DNA of 64,000 nucleotides. Origin: Heterobilharzia americana. Lineage: Eukaryota; Platyhelminthes; Trematoda; Strigeidida; Schistosomatidae. Both the position numbers and the translations under genes were made by a program. This document shows, one piece after another, positions 10,931 through 22,344 of this stretch. The notes beneath the pieces are model-generated. The model did not search any database. It saw only the letters and a list, made by a program, of their open reading frames with translations, and had not been told where the DNA came from. The stretch's first letter is position 1. Each line of letters begins with the position of its first letter. The stretch spans positions 24,443,661 to 24,507,660 of the forward strand of contig OX104127.1 in NCBI GenBank assembly GCA_944470555.2. Direction: 5' to 3'.

Positions 10931-11878
10931 TTTAAATATTTTATGATCTTCGTTATTCAGATGAAATACTTCCATTCGAAGATTTTGTATCAGAGCATTC
11001 TGTATAGATCATAACAGTAAAATGTTTTTTCTTTGCTGTTTAGCCTTAGGTGCATAAGCATAATTCAACCTTATATTCACAAACTTATGCATGAATATAG
11101 GTTACCTATTTGAATTCTTCGTTACCTTATTTGAAATATGCCCTATTTATCAGATTCATTTCCTTCATCATTTTCACTACTTTTCCTCATTCAAAATTCT
11201 TTTTTTTTTCTGACTAATATATTTAGTGTGCTCATCAAATCTGCACACTCTACAGCTGATTATATGTAGAAATTGAAATCTTTCACTCAATCATTATTAC
11301 CGCAAAAATCGAGATTGTGGTAACGTCTTCCTAGTGACTTAAAAAATCATCTTAGTAACTGGTGAAATGACCAATCAGGTCCAAGTATTGGGAAAGTAGT
11401 TTTGTTGAAAATAAAGAAACGTAACTAATGATTTCAGCAGTTTTTAGGGTGACCTTTAATGTCACTCTTTCTGGCTAATTTACAGCAACATCATCCCATT
11501 TTAACAAAAATTTCAAAATATTTGAATCAATTCACCCTTGGTTTTAAACAGAAAACCCGCCTAATGTTAGTTTGTTTAGCTGATATCAAAAGGCGGTTAA
11601 CTGAAAAATCCCTGTAAAATTTGTTTGGTTTTTTAAATAGCTCTCGAACGGTTGTACTAATAAGTCTAGTTTTAGCAAAAGATGAAATTCTGGTGAAATC
11701 AAATTATATTAACGTTACACTAAGCGTAGTAAGACTTTTCTTCAAAGGTATATTTCCAGTTCATTTAGTATTTGTAGTAATTTTTCATTACATATGACTG
11801 AATACAGCCTCTGAAAATACATCCTAAGCCTAGAATATTATCATTAGTATTTACTGTTAACGTTTGGTCAGTGTAGGT
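10931..11878. other. No gene seen
   Basis: AT-rich sequence. No protein similarity or recognisable repeat was found apart from short A/T runs, such as the T run near 11200. Confidence 0.5.
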
Positions 11879-12190
11879 AATAGTGCACCACTATACTGAG
11901 CCTCCTAGCTTGGTGGCCACATTGCAAATGGACAATATCAAATTGGTTGCACTTTCGTGACCAATCAATACATGTACCCGGTCCTACAGGAGGTCAGTCT
12001 CTATCTGAATACCTCAGTAGTAAAGTCGCTGACTATAACACTGGTTGACGCAGGTTCGAATATCAGGCGAGACAACAGTTCCCTTGAGGTTGCAGATATG
12101 TCTTACTGACGAGTGCCAATAAGCACGAAACCTAGCTCGAGGGCTTCCTGCCAACTGTCTTCAACCAACTAACATCTACTGATAGTAAGA
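11879..12190 (+). mobile_element. SINE-like repeat family C, copy C1, with well-kept hammerhead core
   Basis: The copy begins with ACTGAGCCTCCTAGCTTGGT, a block that lies downstream of the ribozyme in copy C2. It continues through GTGACCAATCAATACATG and a tRNA-like head with a B-box-like GGTTCGAATAT (12053-12063), then CCCTTGAGGTTGCAGATATG, the hammerhead, and the tail TTCAACCAACTAACAT. Related copies are C2 (57085-57330), C3 (62805-63060), C4 (51190-51400), C5 (36070-36330, -) and C6 (62450-62785, -). The start point relative to the ribozyme shows circular permutation. Confidence 0.8.
12094..12152 (+). ncRNA. Hammerhead ribozyme, best-preserved core in the window (C1)
   Basis: CTGACGA at 12106-12112. 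Stem II is a perfect GTGC (12113-12116) with GCAC (12123-12126) around a CAATAA loop. GAAA follows at 12127-12130. Both invariant core strands are intact. The presumed cleavage triplet is CTC in CTAGCTC|GAGGG, where other copies suggest GTC; C is allowed before U in the NUH rule. Stem I TCTTA/GAGGG is weak with wobble pairs, and stem III is poor. Self-cleavage is possible but unproven. Confidence 0.75.
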
Positions 12191-13142
12191 ACAAATTTTG
12201 ACTAGAACATTACTACTTTACAGCTACAGGACCTGCCAAATCGCCAGATAACTCATAAAAAGTCATGGTTACTTGTTACAAATTATAAAAAAAGTGATGT
12301 ACACTATATCTGGCTGACAATTTTACGTTATCCTTTAAAAGTGTATGTATTAGGAACATAAATATTGCATATCAGGAATTTTAGTTAATTTTAGGTACTA
12401 AATATTCCTAATAAATATTTTCTTGTACTTCAAACATATTTACATTTTACGACTAGCTTTCATTAGCGTCTATTGAAACATTGCCCTAAGCTTTACTATT
12501 CGACACGTCTATCTGTAATACAATAGCATTTGTTATCCTATTTTCTTCAAGTTTCAAAAATCACTGTATTAGCCTGAGTGTAGTCTGATAGGTAATGAAA
12601 TGATTCGACTTTCGAAAAGTAACCAGCGCCAAAATATAGTCTTATGTGTCTAATGAAGTTCATAGATCAAGTTGTGAGCACAGTAATGTAAGCGTGCGTG
12701 TATGCATGCTAGATAACTGATGATTGTGATACAGCTTATTTAGCCTGGCATCGCCATGAAATGTTAGCCAACCTAGGAAGCGAAAAAAGTGGGTCGATTT
12801 GTGAAGGGAGAAGTATGTCCTATTGGTTACTTAATTCTCTTGCCAGTTTACAGTATTCTAAAAGTTGTGAGACAAATAACTGAATGTTTCTTCTCAGTCT
12901 AGTCAATTCTTTGGCATTTGTTAACAAAGATTCCCGAGTAAACTCAAGAATAAGGCCTGTTGACCAGTGTATTTCAAATGAATAATATGAAAATTATTTA
13001 ACTCAGTTCATTTATACTTACTTTTCATTGAATAATTGTTTGACTTTAATGACGAAAATAAATCAGTGTTGAAACTAAACCCTTGAATTCCAAAGTTTTC
13101 ATTCCCTTTTCTTTTGGATGTTTATCATTGGTTTTATGTATT
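12191..13142. other. No gene seen
   Basis: AT-rich sequence without recognised protein similarity or repeat family. Confidence 0.5.
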
Positions 13143-13341
13143 AGAAGTTGAAAGATTGGGATACCTGAACCCACGTTCCGGACATTTTGGGATTTATCAG
13201 CAAGATGTTTCCACAACTATGACGAAATTGGCACTCACTCAGAGATTGAAACCTGTGTTAATCAATGTTGGAGTTCGAGACTTTGTTACTAAGCTATTAA
13301 TAATGACAAAAACAGGAACAGTTTCCAAAGTTTCATATTGA
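13143..13341 (+). CDS. Unidentified frame, possible last exon or processed-gene piece
   Basis: From about 13143 the frame reads EVERLGYLNPRSGHF, then MTKLALTQRLKPVLIN and a VGVRDFVTKLL segment, ending SKVSY before TGA. It is less AT-rich than its surroundings and has a balanced, protein-like composition. A TTATGTATTAG sequence directly upstream could be a splice acceptor, and AATAAA occurs at about 13350-13355 after the stop. I do not recognise the protein. Alternatives are an exon of an unlinked-looking gene, a retroposed fragment, or chance. Confidence 0.3.
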
Positions 13342-13369
13342 TAGAGCAAGAATAAAGTACAAAGAATGG

Positions 13370-14859
13370 GAATACGCCCAGCTACTTTATTGACAATAAC
13401 TACCTGAAATAAGTATTATTTCTGTTCAGTTAGTTTGTAACTTGTATTTCCTTTCAGTATGAATTCGTAAGTTGATTTTATAATATACTACCAGCAACAG
13501 ATAATGAAAACTTCCCTAATATAACCGATTCGAAGGTTACTCATTGAGATCAAGATTGAGAATTGGTGTTTTCTTCATGCTAACATTAGTTTTAAATAAT
13601 TTTGAAGTTAGATATAGGATATAACGTAAAGTAGGTAAACTGACAGATGGCCCTGTAAAATTTAGCTGACTTCCATTTCTCAACATGCGTAAACTGCCTC
13701 CAAAAAGCCTTGCATCCTAAATTAACCATTAACTCGAATATATATCAAGTAAACAAAGCTTTACATAGACTAGAAGAAATTTTAATAGTTCATAACCAAT
13801 ATGACAGTTAACTTAAACTATGTGCTTATGTATATTTCATGTTTGAGATTGTTTGGAAAGGAAAGGGCAATGACTTCTGACACTGTATGTTTCTAAGTAA
13901 AGCGAATCTTATTGTCATACACGCATTAATGCTTCAACCTGATTCAGAAACCAAAAACTTCTTTTGACATTATTTACATCTCTTATCCCTTACTCGCTTT
14001 CATTCTCAATTTTCATACCTCTTTTTTCATTCTGTTCAACCGAAATTTCTAGTTGTATTTCAACTACAAAAGCTCAATTTCAGTAGAGTGTACAACTGTC
14101 TTCAAGTAGAAATTCAGTCAATATGAATCCTATGTGATTTCGACAAGTTGATTGCCAGAAAAGTAACACGAGAAACCTCAAAAAGTTTATGTCTACATGA
14201 AAACTTCACTATAAGCCGTAACTGAATGAAGGACACGAAAGTTTAAGTTGTATTACAGCCTGGTTCCTGGTTACGATGTTTAAAGACAATGATATCACTT
14301 TTTCCATTCATCTGTTCTTTATGTACTACTGTAAAGTGTTTCAATTTGAGCCAATGCACTCATATACAAGGTTCTACATTGGTTTTTCTTTCTATCTGTC
14401 TGTGTACATAAATTGGTTCGTATGAAACTGCTGACAGGTAATAATATTTTACAGCGTTTCTTCTGTAGGTTTCAAGGTACTGCGACACACTTGTAAATTG
14501 TCCTACTACTATATGTCTCCCTTTTTCATCGGGATAATTCTTAAAAGCATAATTTCATTTCATTCTTTTAACTACGTTCTTAATCTACGGCAGTTCCAAG
14601 TTTTCTGTTAATATAAGAGTAAAAGTGAGCACTGTGGGAGAATGTAATTCCATATTAGATTTTGTTGTTTGATTTATAACACACAGTGATATAGTATTAC
14701 TTACTTGATGGCATTTCAAGCTTAAATTATTTCTCATAATCACACCAGTGTAATCACACTACTTTCGATTTCTGGTTTTTATAGTCCTGTCACCTGATAT
14801 GCTTTGTTTTTATTGGTAGTAAATCTCTGGGATATAGGTGTTGCGCCATTCCTATTACA
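13370..14859. other. No gene seen
   Basis: AT-rich sequence without a convincing frame or repeat match. The part next to 14860 may be the 3' non-coding tail of the PLE P2 element that follows on the minus strand. Confidence 0.45.
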
Positions 14860-15255
14860 TGTGTTGGATGTTGATTCGATAAACAAAAGCTTCAGTACTC
14901 AATCTCTCTGCACCTAAGTATACTACAGTGGTTTTATTCCATCCGATTTTGTGGTTGTGTGTTATGCATGCTCTGCAGCACATCAGCGTTTTTCTAGATA
15001 ATTTATCTTATTGGGGTCTGTCATTCTGTATTCAGCTAAATTCCTATGTTCCACTAATCCAGCTGACCACGACCGGCTAGTTTTATCTATGTATTTGACC
15101 TCACAGCCATCACGTGGACTTATTGATTCCATCGGATCCTTAAGCCGACGAGGTTTATCTCTGAGTGAATTTGTAGGTTTGAATTCCACCAGAATTCCAG
15201 CCTTGTTGAGAATCCTGCTTAAAGTTTCTGACTTTGCTTCCTTATATCCTAACAC
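14860..15255 (-). pseudogene. PLE P2 GIY-YIG endonuclease and C-terminus
   Basis: The open frame 14983-15255 reads LNKAGILVEFKPTNSLRDKP, RRLKDPMESISPRDGCEVKY and IDKTSRSWSAGLVEHRNL. The 'FKPTNTLR...RLKDP' linker and 'YIG.T.R.....EH' site are typical of PLE endonucleases. Here the Gly of YIG reads Asp (YID) and the GIY half is degraded. Shifted reading left of 14983 gives RCREIEY*SFCLSNQHPTHV, the PLE tail. Confidence 0.8.
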
Positions 15256-15720
15256 AAAGCTGCTTTGTAGTTATTTCTACTCCTTTTGTCGCCATTATTT
15301 ATATTTGTATGATTGTTGTTATTTTGTTTCTTATTTTTTCCTACGAATTTCTTGATAAACTGTGGATAGTTATTAGTTATTAGCGCTTTTCTTATGTATT
15401 TCAATTCTCTGTTTAACTCGTTATAATGACTGGTGAGTTTTTTAACTCTATCATTTAGACCTTTGACGAAACCGGCCTTAACTGACATTGGATGAGATGA
15501 TCTGAAGTCTGGATACCTGTTAGAATATGTCGCTCTCCCCTAGGCATTAGTATCCAAACCAACATCTGTACTTCGTTTTATTCTGCAATGCAACATAGGT
15601 GACTATTCTTGTCCATTTTCTACCTCGTATGTGAATTGAACTGAGTCCACTACTGAGTTTATGTTTGAGGAAACTGTCGTTATTTTTCGATTTCATCAGA
15701 GTAAATGTGTCATACACATA
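15249..15720 (-). pseudogene. PLE P2 RT thumb and connector
   Basis: Shifted frames read NINSVVDSVQFTYEVENGQE, CRIKRSTDVGL, ATYSNRYPDFRSSHP and MSVKAGFVKGLNDRVKKLTS. The last is in the open frame 15249-15488. These match the 'LN..H..I.FT.E.E....LPFLD......DG.....VYRK.T....Y..F.S.HP...K.....L..RA' region of PLEs. The 15249-15488 frame then enters a KNKKQNNNNHTNINN low-complexity linker. Confidence 0.82.
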
Positions 15721-15771
15721 TCGCCACCAGATTGTTGGAGCAAGATTAAACGTTTACAAAGCCATATATTC

Positions 15772-16026
15772 CTAACTGTCCAAAAATATATCTGCTACGA
15801 TTAGGGTTATTGGCGATCCCATTGCTACTCCTTCTGTTTGTCTATATATTTTGTCCTGAAACTTGAAGACTGTGGAGGTTAAGGATAACTGTACGCCTAG
15901 TATGATCGCGTCAACCGGTACCTTAGTTCTGTGAGTAAGTTCTGAGTCAGTATTTTGCTGATAATAACCCTTTGTTTGCATACATAAGCATTGGATGCAA
16001 ACCGAAAACTCAACTAAAATAACCAC
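15772..16026 (-). pseudogene. PLE P2 reverse transcriptase palm
   Basis: An 84-residue frame ends FKFQDKIYRQTEGVAMGSPI and then TLIVADIFLDS. This is the hallmark motif B of Penelope RTs (F.F....Y.Q..GVAMGSPLSP..A.IF). The catalytic VDD box should follow; the next frames read GGDMCMTHLL (family Y/RYVDDTF.L) with the Asp pair degraded. Confidence 0.85.
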
Positions 16027-16029
16027 TTA

Positions 16030-17690
16030 GATTTTTATTGCATTAAATAAAGAAGTTGAATAGGCTATTTTAGTCATCGTTAGGGTGACCATTAGGTTTA
16101 CTCTTCATATGCCGACATGCTGATCTTCACTGGTAATAAGAACCACTTTTTGGAGAACCAGAGGTAACAGATTTGTAAGCAGAAACAAGATTACTGTAAA
16201 GGTTGATGATCTGTTTCATTGACACTGTTATCACGGTGTATATCAGGAAATCAATTGACTAAGCCAACAATGACGTTTACGTAGTATACTTGTGGTGATT
16301 GGACTGTAGTTGAAAAGCGAGAATGGGAAAAACACTAATCAACAAGGATTAGTCAAGACTTCGAGTGAAATAAATGGACACTACTTAATGATAATGATAA
16401 TAAAGCAAAATTAAAGTAGGTGAAACTTCAGTGGTGAGGGGATTTTTGTAACCAAGCTTCATGAAAATGTTTTTTTCAAATAAATATTTTGTTTCGAATT
16501 CTTTAAACAGTTTACTATAAAAATGTAAGATTATAATAATAGGGTGTAAAAACAGAACATCATGCTTCATACACAGATCTTTTAAAACATTTACAGCCAG
16601 AGTAAAAAAAAACCATTTACCTTCGAAACTGAATATATGCACACTGGTACATAACTCCAATGATAATAAAAATTTCACCATTCACATGGTTTTATTAACA
16701 AAATATTATGGAATGTTAATTAAGACAATCATTACTTCAATGTTGTGTAAAGCTGTCAATCCTTTTAATTACTAGTTCTTGCAGTCTGTCATTTCAACTT
16801 GAAAATAAAATAAAATGCAGTTATTTCAAATTATTTTATCATCACTCAAACAAATGGAAAATTGTAGACCATTGGATATTAAAAGGTATTCTAAAAAAGC
16901 TCAATACACATTGGAATGTCAATGGGTTGAAATCAATTTTACTGTTGAAAAGTTATAGTGTAGGCATAATATTGAAGTTGAATGGTAATGGGATACAAAG
17001 TGTGCAGTTTTTACAGCTTTCAACTAATATAATACAGATATTAATATCATTACTTGTAATTTAATATACTAAAGAGAGAAATATTCCTCTCTTCCTATGT
17101 AGTGACTAACCACTGAGTTAAAGATACACTTTATACTTCATTTTGAACTTTTTACTTGGATAATTCTACTGCCTATGATGTTGTTTCCACTTGGACTTGT
17201 TATCATATCCATCACCAAGTTACGCAGGGGAAGTAATTAATCTCTTTTGAAATGGATACCCGTCGGCAATGTTTATGTTATTCTCTAACATTTGTTGTCA
17301 ACAGTTAACTGATTCTAACTATCTTAGTGAAAAAGTAAATTTAAGTAATAGGGGTGACAGGTAAGTGCTCAGAAACGCTTCCAGATACCATCAGAAGATA
17401 GATAGACCCTTAAAATCAAACATCGTTAGCTTCACTTGACATACTGTACGAGTATTTGATGCACTTTGAAGCTAATAAAATGAAGATGGTTTACGAAATA
17501 ATATAGCATCAGTATACCATATTATTAGGTGCAGTGTTACATAAATAATTTGTCGCTAGTGCAGCAATAGATATATAAATTTAAACTCAAAGCTGAACAT
17601 CCTATTTATTGCGAAAATAGTGAACTACAAGGTCAACTTATGATCTACAGGAGTCTTAGTTTTAGGCAATTATGGTGATTTTAGTTGCTT
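16030..17690. other. No gene seen
   Basis: AT-rich. No recognised coding or repeat, although the right end grades into family A repeat A1. Confidence 0.5.
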
Positions 17691-17693
17691 GTT

Positions 17694-17998
17694 TTATCCC
17701 ATCCTTGAGTGGACCGAACTGATTTGTCTCTATTGGCGGATGCACTCCTGCACAGAAGCCCCTATATTATTTGTGTTTTAATCATGTATTAAAGATCAAC
17801 AGTGGTTAGCACGTTTGGGACGCCTATTTGGGGCTCATTAGCTAGATAAGGCTCTAGCGTTTGAAGCGATGGTCCCCGAGCTCGAGTCCTAGTGGGAACA
17901 ACATCGCTCACTTCGCGGCAGATATATCCAGCTGACGAGTCCCAAATAGGGTAAAACGCACATTCCGTGCTTCAATACTAGCCAGTATCCATCAATAA
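17694..17998 (+). mobile_element. SINE-like family A (Sm-alpha-like), copy A1, with degraded hammerhead
   Basis: An upstream unit CTTGAGTGGACCGAACTGAT is shared with A3 and A5. Then comes a tRNA-like head with an A-box-like TAGCTAGATAAGG (17840-17852) and a B-box-like GAGCTCGAGTCCT (17878-17890), the linker GTGGGAACAACATCGCTCAC, the ribozyme and a GCCAGTATCC end. The layout of internal Pol III promoter plus hammerhead is that described for schistosome Sm-alpha. Confidence 0.85.
17921..17985 (+). ncRNA. Degenerate hammerhead ribozyme (A1)
   Basis: CTGACGA core (17932-17938) and stem II GTCC-CAAATA-GGGT, but the GAAA strand reads TAAAA (G12 lost). The cleavage region after ACGC is altered from GCGTC. 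It is predicted inactive. Confidence 0.75.
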
Positions 17999-18324
17999 TA
18001 GAAAGCTATGTTAATTGTGGTGGTTTGTGATTGCTTTTGGAAAACAATATCTTGTGAAAAAGCAAAGAACTAATAATAACAATGGATTCATTCTGAAAGC
18101 TATTTTCAGAATACAGAATTTTCAGCGCATCATATAGCATCAGTTAGAAAGAGACAGAGTACGTATATACATAGCAAAATGGAATAAGTAGAAATTGGAT
18201 GAACAAAAGATAAAAATGTTCACTCTATCTGCAACTTTCTTCTAAGTGCACAGTCGATTTAGGTACACAATCACATTGACAGTTAGGTTCATAATATGTA
18301 AAACAGTAACATGTTCATCTCCAG
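17999..18324. other. No gene seen
   Basis: AT-rich spacer between repeat A1 and the 3' end of the CR1-like element. It may include the element's 3' non-coding tail. Confidence 0.4.
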
Positions 18325-18708
18325 TTAGTTTGCTTTTAAAAACTTAAGTTGATTAGTCCGTTCATTTCTAATACTTTCTTCATCACACAGCAGATGAGCT
18401 AAATACGATATTACAGAGTTTTTACATTTTGTAGTACGTGCATGGAGTCTTATGTACTTGCTCCTCGTCTTTCCAGATGACCGATGTGCAGAGAGCTTTG
18501 AATGAAGAGGATGTTCGTCGTCTGAAAAAATAAGTCCTACCAAATCTTTATATGAGTTAATATGCTTGTCCACAACAGTTTTAACTAGAAGGTTTAGGGG
18601 TACACCAATGGTTCTGCTGACAATCTTCAAAGCTCGACTCAATATAGCATAGTCTTTTTTCAGCAGTCCAGGAAAGAATAAAAAGGAAAAATAGAGGAGA
18701 ATAGGCAA
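18325..18708 (-). pseudogene. CR1-like C-terminal domain
   Basis: A 127-residue frame reads LSRALKIVSRTIGVPLNLLV, then DDEHPLHSKLSAHRSSGKTR and TTKCKNSVISYLAHLLCDEE. The 'HPLH..L....SGR.R......RT.R..NS..P.....L' block is the usual carboxy end of CR1-type elements. It belongs to the element above, with about 200 bp of frame-broken thumb region between. Confidence 0.85.
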
Positions 18709-18921
18709 AACGCAGGAGTTTATAAAACACTGGAGAAGATGAATTATACCAGATACTCTCAGCTTCCTAATACTGTAAGTTAAGTGGACGATTCCTTTGG
18801 AAATTAGTAAGATGCGGGAGGACTAAGAAATGTCCGAGAAAAAAACACCAAGATAAATCACACTAGTAACATTCTCTAATACACAACTATCAGTAGGACA
18901 GAAATCATAAAAATTAAGCAG

Positions 18922-19503
18922 TTAACATAATTTATGTTCATGTATAGAACTAAAGTTTGTGGTCTGACATTTTGAAGAATTAAGCATAAGACCATTCTCA
19001 GAGGAACATCGTCTAACAGTGGACAGGAAACCATTCATTTGGAAGCAATCTATTGAAGAGGAGATGGATGTAGAAAATGTTAGATCATCGGCATGTCTGA
19101 TGAAACTTATACCACCTGAAGGTGGTAGGTTATGCAGAAAGAATGAGAAAAGACATGGGGAAAGGATGACTCCTTGGGAAATCCAGTCACAGTAAGCAAT
19201 GAGATGAAGCGCTTCCGACTGTGATCTGTTGGACATGGTAGCTAATGGGTGGCATAAAACATCAGCACACTTCGTGAATACGAAGCTTGACATACCAGTC
19301 GGACCTGAACTGTGAGAAGGGTTCGGCGATTTGAGACATTTGAAAAAATCTTTCGCGGTAAACTCTGGACAGCATTCTTCATTGAACATAGGCAGACAAA
19401 GTGGGATCGAACAAGTGGTTTGACGCATAAACGATTTGTTCAAGGCACAGACGCTGACATGTGCTTCTGTACTAAGGTGTTTACTACAAGTTAGGTCTTT
19501 CAA
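18922..19503 (-). pseudogene. CR1-like reverse transcriptase domain
   Basis: A 193-residue open frame. It contains SGPTGMSSFVFTKC (family GPDGI...), DWISQGVILSPCLFSFFLHN (motif B, usually QG..LSP.LF), ISFIRHADDLTFS (motif C, HADD for YADD) and SENGLMLNSSKCQ (motif D region). The segment carrying motif A appears shortened, with a jump from SRSQSEAL to YCDWISQG. That suggests a deletion of the motif A Asp region, so it is not functional. Confidence 0.88.
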
Positions 19504-19721
19504 CAGTTTCCACGTTCTGGAAGAGCCTTGGACAACAAAAGTTTCTGGTTGTATAGTCGACTCAGACGTTTAATTTCCAATGGACGTACAGCGGCATTAT
19601 CACTTACCTTATATAGTCTTTCTTTTTCTCTACTTAGTTTCTTAGGCTGAGGAGGAGATATACGGTCGAAGCGTAGAAAAAGCTTTTCACTGGGGCAACA
19701 TGTATTTAGGCCGAACTTGAG

Positions 19722-20130
19722 TTAGCATGTCACACCATCAATAGTATCGTTCAAAACATCGCTGTCAAATATAATCCAGTCTATACATTGTAACACTTCT
19801 CTTAGATTAAGTATGTTACCAAGTGAATAGTTTCTATGTACAATCTTCTTATATGTGAAGGCTATTTTGTGTAGGTCGCCATATATTTTGGGCAAAACAC
19901 GTATAATGCAATGATCAGAGCTGAGCAGTGGGAATCTCTTTTGAGTTTCGTATATATCAGCATCATTGATGAATACCAAGTCTAGTGTAGCATCCTGATG
20001 TGTTTTGAAGTTAACAATGTTTTGATGCACAAGAGTTTTGAGAAAGCTTTGGTCACAAGAATTGAAATCACCACATATTATCGACGGGTAACCACAGAGT
20101 ACAGGGGCTGCGAATTCCGTGAATATGTCT
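19722..20130 (-). pseudogene. CR1-like endonuclease domain, C-terminal part
   Basis: The minus strand reads SIICGDFNSCDQSFLKTL, then NIVNFKTHQDATLDLVFIND and FPLLSSDHCIIRVLPKIYG. The GDFN and SDH motifs are the catalytic signatures of exonuclease-endonuclease-phosphatase-type retrotransposon endonucleases. The GDFN part joins the 102-residue open frame 19722-20030 without an obvious break. Further upstream the domain is disrupted. Confidence 0.85.
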
Positions 20131-20646
20131 GAGAAATTGGATAGTTAGGAGAAACTGCAACCAGGCATTACATAAATATTTGTCATATAAATAAAGCGAT
20201 ATTTGCTCACATGTTTCGGGTGGCATTTCACAGTGATGCCATCTATATAATCATCAGAGAATTACACACATTAGAGAAACACACCGATGGGTATTGATGA
20301 AGGTAGCAACTCTACCTCCACTTTTCTTGGTAGAGCTAGATCGATCTTGACGGAAAATTTTGAAGTCATTCAGAGCACTCAAATTGTCATCATGAGGTTA
20401 ATGCAACCAAGTTTTTTGCAGTCTAATTACTCCAGTGTTACGGTACACATCGGAAGATAAAAGAGATTGTAAGTAATCTACTTTTCCCCGCAGTGACCTG
20501 CATTTCGTGGTTATAATTCCAGGCATAGTCATCCGAGATAAGGTTATTCACTTCAAAGCACGTTGCCATCCAGCGTGATGCTCCTTCCTCATCTTATTTG
20601 ATACTGATATTGCAGAAGGCCGTAAGCTTTTTAAAAATGTGCGTGA

Positions 20647-20692
<46 letters not shown>

Positions 20693-22254
20693 GAGAACAT
20701 AACAGAATGATTAAAACGACAAAACACGTTGAAAAATTTTATGCAGCACAACAGATGGAAAATTTAGTGGCCCAGATATTCAAGTAGGCTGCTACGAACG
20801 GGATTTCTGATATCCTTACAGATACATACTTACTGAATTTGTTGGATAGACTTAAATTGAATTTCCGGCATTAAATCACGTTGAATTTAAGCTGAAGTCA
20901 AACAGTGTTCTCAAACACTTGCTATGTACTCATTATATAAAGGGATGACTGGGAAATTACTTTTTCTTCACTTCTCTAGCCACTTTGTGAGTATGAAAAT
21001 AAATAAGGGTAGTTTATTTCGGCAGATGGATGCAAAAAACGGTCTGCGGTCCGCATTGTCACAAAAAGGAAGAAAGAATTATGATTTTATGACGAAGTGA
21101 GGCAATGATATAAATGTTGTTTGTAATAAGAACTTGTCTTACAATCTAGGAAGTATTTTGTCGCGCTACATAAGCTACCAGCGTCAAAAGAGCTGTGGTA
21201 CTTGGTTATCAAGTCCCTGAATATTGTCTTTTCCGTACTTTTAACCTTTCTCTTATATTTCAGGAGTGAATTATGGCATTATGGAAAGAGGTTTTCAAGT
21301 ATACGGTTAACTATAAAAGAAGAATTAGTGAAACTGATTATATTTTGCCTTTATTTCTAGTTGTTAGGTGTGATTTTACAATATCTAACATGATCACATT
21401 AATCACGGTCACAGAAAATGCACGTGTCACTACTAAGCAGCATTAATTTGGTCAAAATCTAGGCCTGAAATCTCTCTGTAAGATTTACTGATTTATTTTG
21501 GATCATAGTTATGTACTAGAATCTAGTGAGACTTGTCACTAAGATAACCATAATGTTTAGGAATTTGACGTCATTAGAACATTTAGCTGATTTCGGAAAA
21601 GCTCACCAGTGATGTATCCAGATAAACGTAGTTTACCGAGAGGCTAAATTGTTCAGACTAAGTAACTATGGCTGACTTGAATCGACAGGCATGGCAATAT
21701 AATGGATTAACAATTCGCAAGTTATTCAAGAAGTGAATAACAGTTTAATTGAAGTAGTTACATCAATGTTCGACAGTGTTCCATCGCGATCATTACAAGG
21801 TGTGAAACGATTCACGAAAAAGAGTGTTTTCAGGTGGCTAGGAAGAGGAAGATAGGGGCAGAAACGGACTCGTAAATGAGTATTTACGAATGAATAACCA
21901 GTGCATTTGGTGTAAGCTACTGAAAATAATAAAAGAGTAGTTTGTTTTCTCGACAGGTGTTTTGATTTTATTTTACTTGACCTACAAATCTATATGCCAA
22001 GTGTTACCAGCTTATCAGACGAACGAACAATTCATCCGATGATATGTTTATTCAGGTTTGGATTATTACTTCGTTAAATTTGTTTTTCAATAAGGAGGAG
22101 AGAATATAACTGAATGACCGCGGTGAAAAAATTTGTTTTTTTCTGCTATCATACAAGCAACTTCAAGTTACACGTGCCTATGAGGTTACTGACATGCTGT
22201 AAAAAGCTTTTTGTAATGTGTTAGCTATAAATTCACATATCAAACTAGAATATT
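20131..22254. other. Mostly no gene; start of CR1-like endonuclease traces, then AT-rich DNA
   Basis: Up to about 20530 the minus strand may still hold a decayed endonuclease N-terminus, but frames are too broken to assign. From 20700 onward I see no coding or repeat family. Confidence 0.4.
20651..20690. repeat. (AT)n microsatellite
   Basis: Forty bases of pure TA dinucleotide repeat. Confidence 0.98.
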
Positions 22255-22340
22255 GATGATGGTTAGTGGCTAGCAGTGGGATCCAGGACTAGCGTTTTAT
22301 CTTGTTTGAGACTCGTCAGCTGGGTTTACCTGCCTCCAAA
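22255..22340 (-). mobile_element. SINE-like family A, truncated copy A2 with hammerhead
   Basis: The minus strand carries GGCAGGTAAACCCAG, the ribozyme, CTGGATCCCACTGCTAGCC and the family end ACTAACCATC. The tRNA-like head is missing, so only the ribozyme-bearing 3' half remains. Core: CTGACGA intact, stem II GTCT-CAAACA-AGAT, GAAA changed to AAAA, cleavage triplet GTC kept, stem I CCCAG/CTGG paired. One change (G12 to A) disables it. Confidence 0.8.
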
Positions 22341-22344
22341 CTAG

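Larger units (their letters stand above)
14860..16026 (-). mobile_element. Penelope-like element P2 (RT palm to GIY-YIG)
   Basis: On the minus strand the order is RT palm (15772-16026), thumb and connector (15249-15720), then GIY-YIG endonuclease and C-terminus (14860-15255). It is 5'-truncated and broken by at least three frame changes. A block with GATTCGATAAACAAA near 14875-14890 recurs at 43220-43245 and, inverted, at 52555-52600, where it encodes the PLE C-terminal end. Confidence 0.87.
18325..20130 (-). mobile_element. CR1-like non-LTR retrotransposon relic
   Basis: Reading leftwards on the minus strand: apurinic-like endonuclease (about 19722-20130, perhaps from 20530), a linker, reverse transcriptase (18922-19503 plus shifted frames) and a C-terminal domain (18325-18708). 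The RT and C-terminal motifs fit the CR1/Jockey group as found in schistosomes (SR1-like). Stops and frameshifts separate the parts. I do not name the family. Confidence 0.85.
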
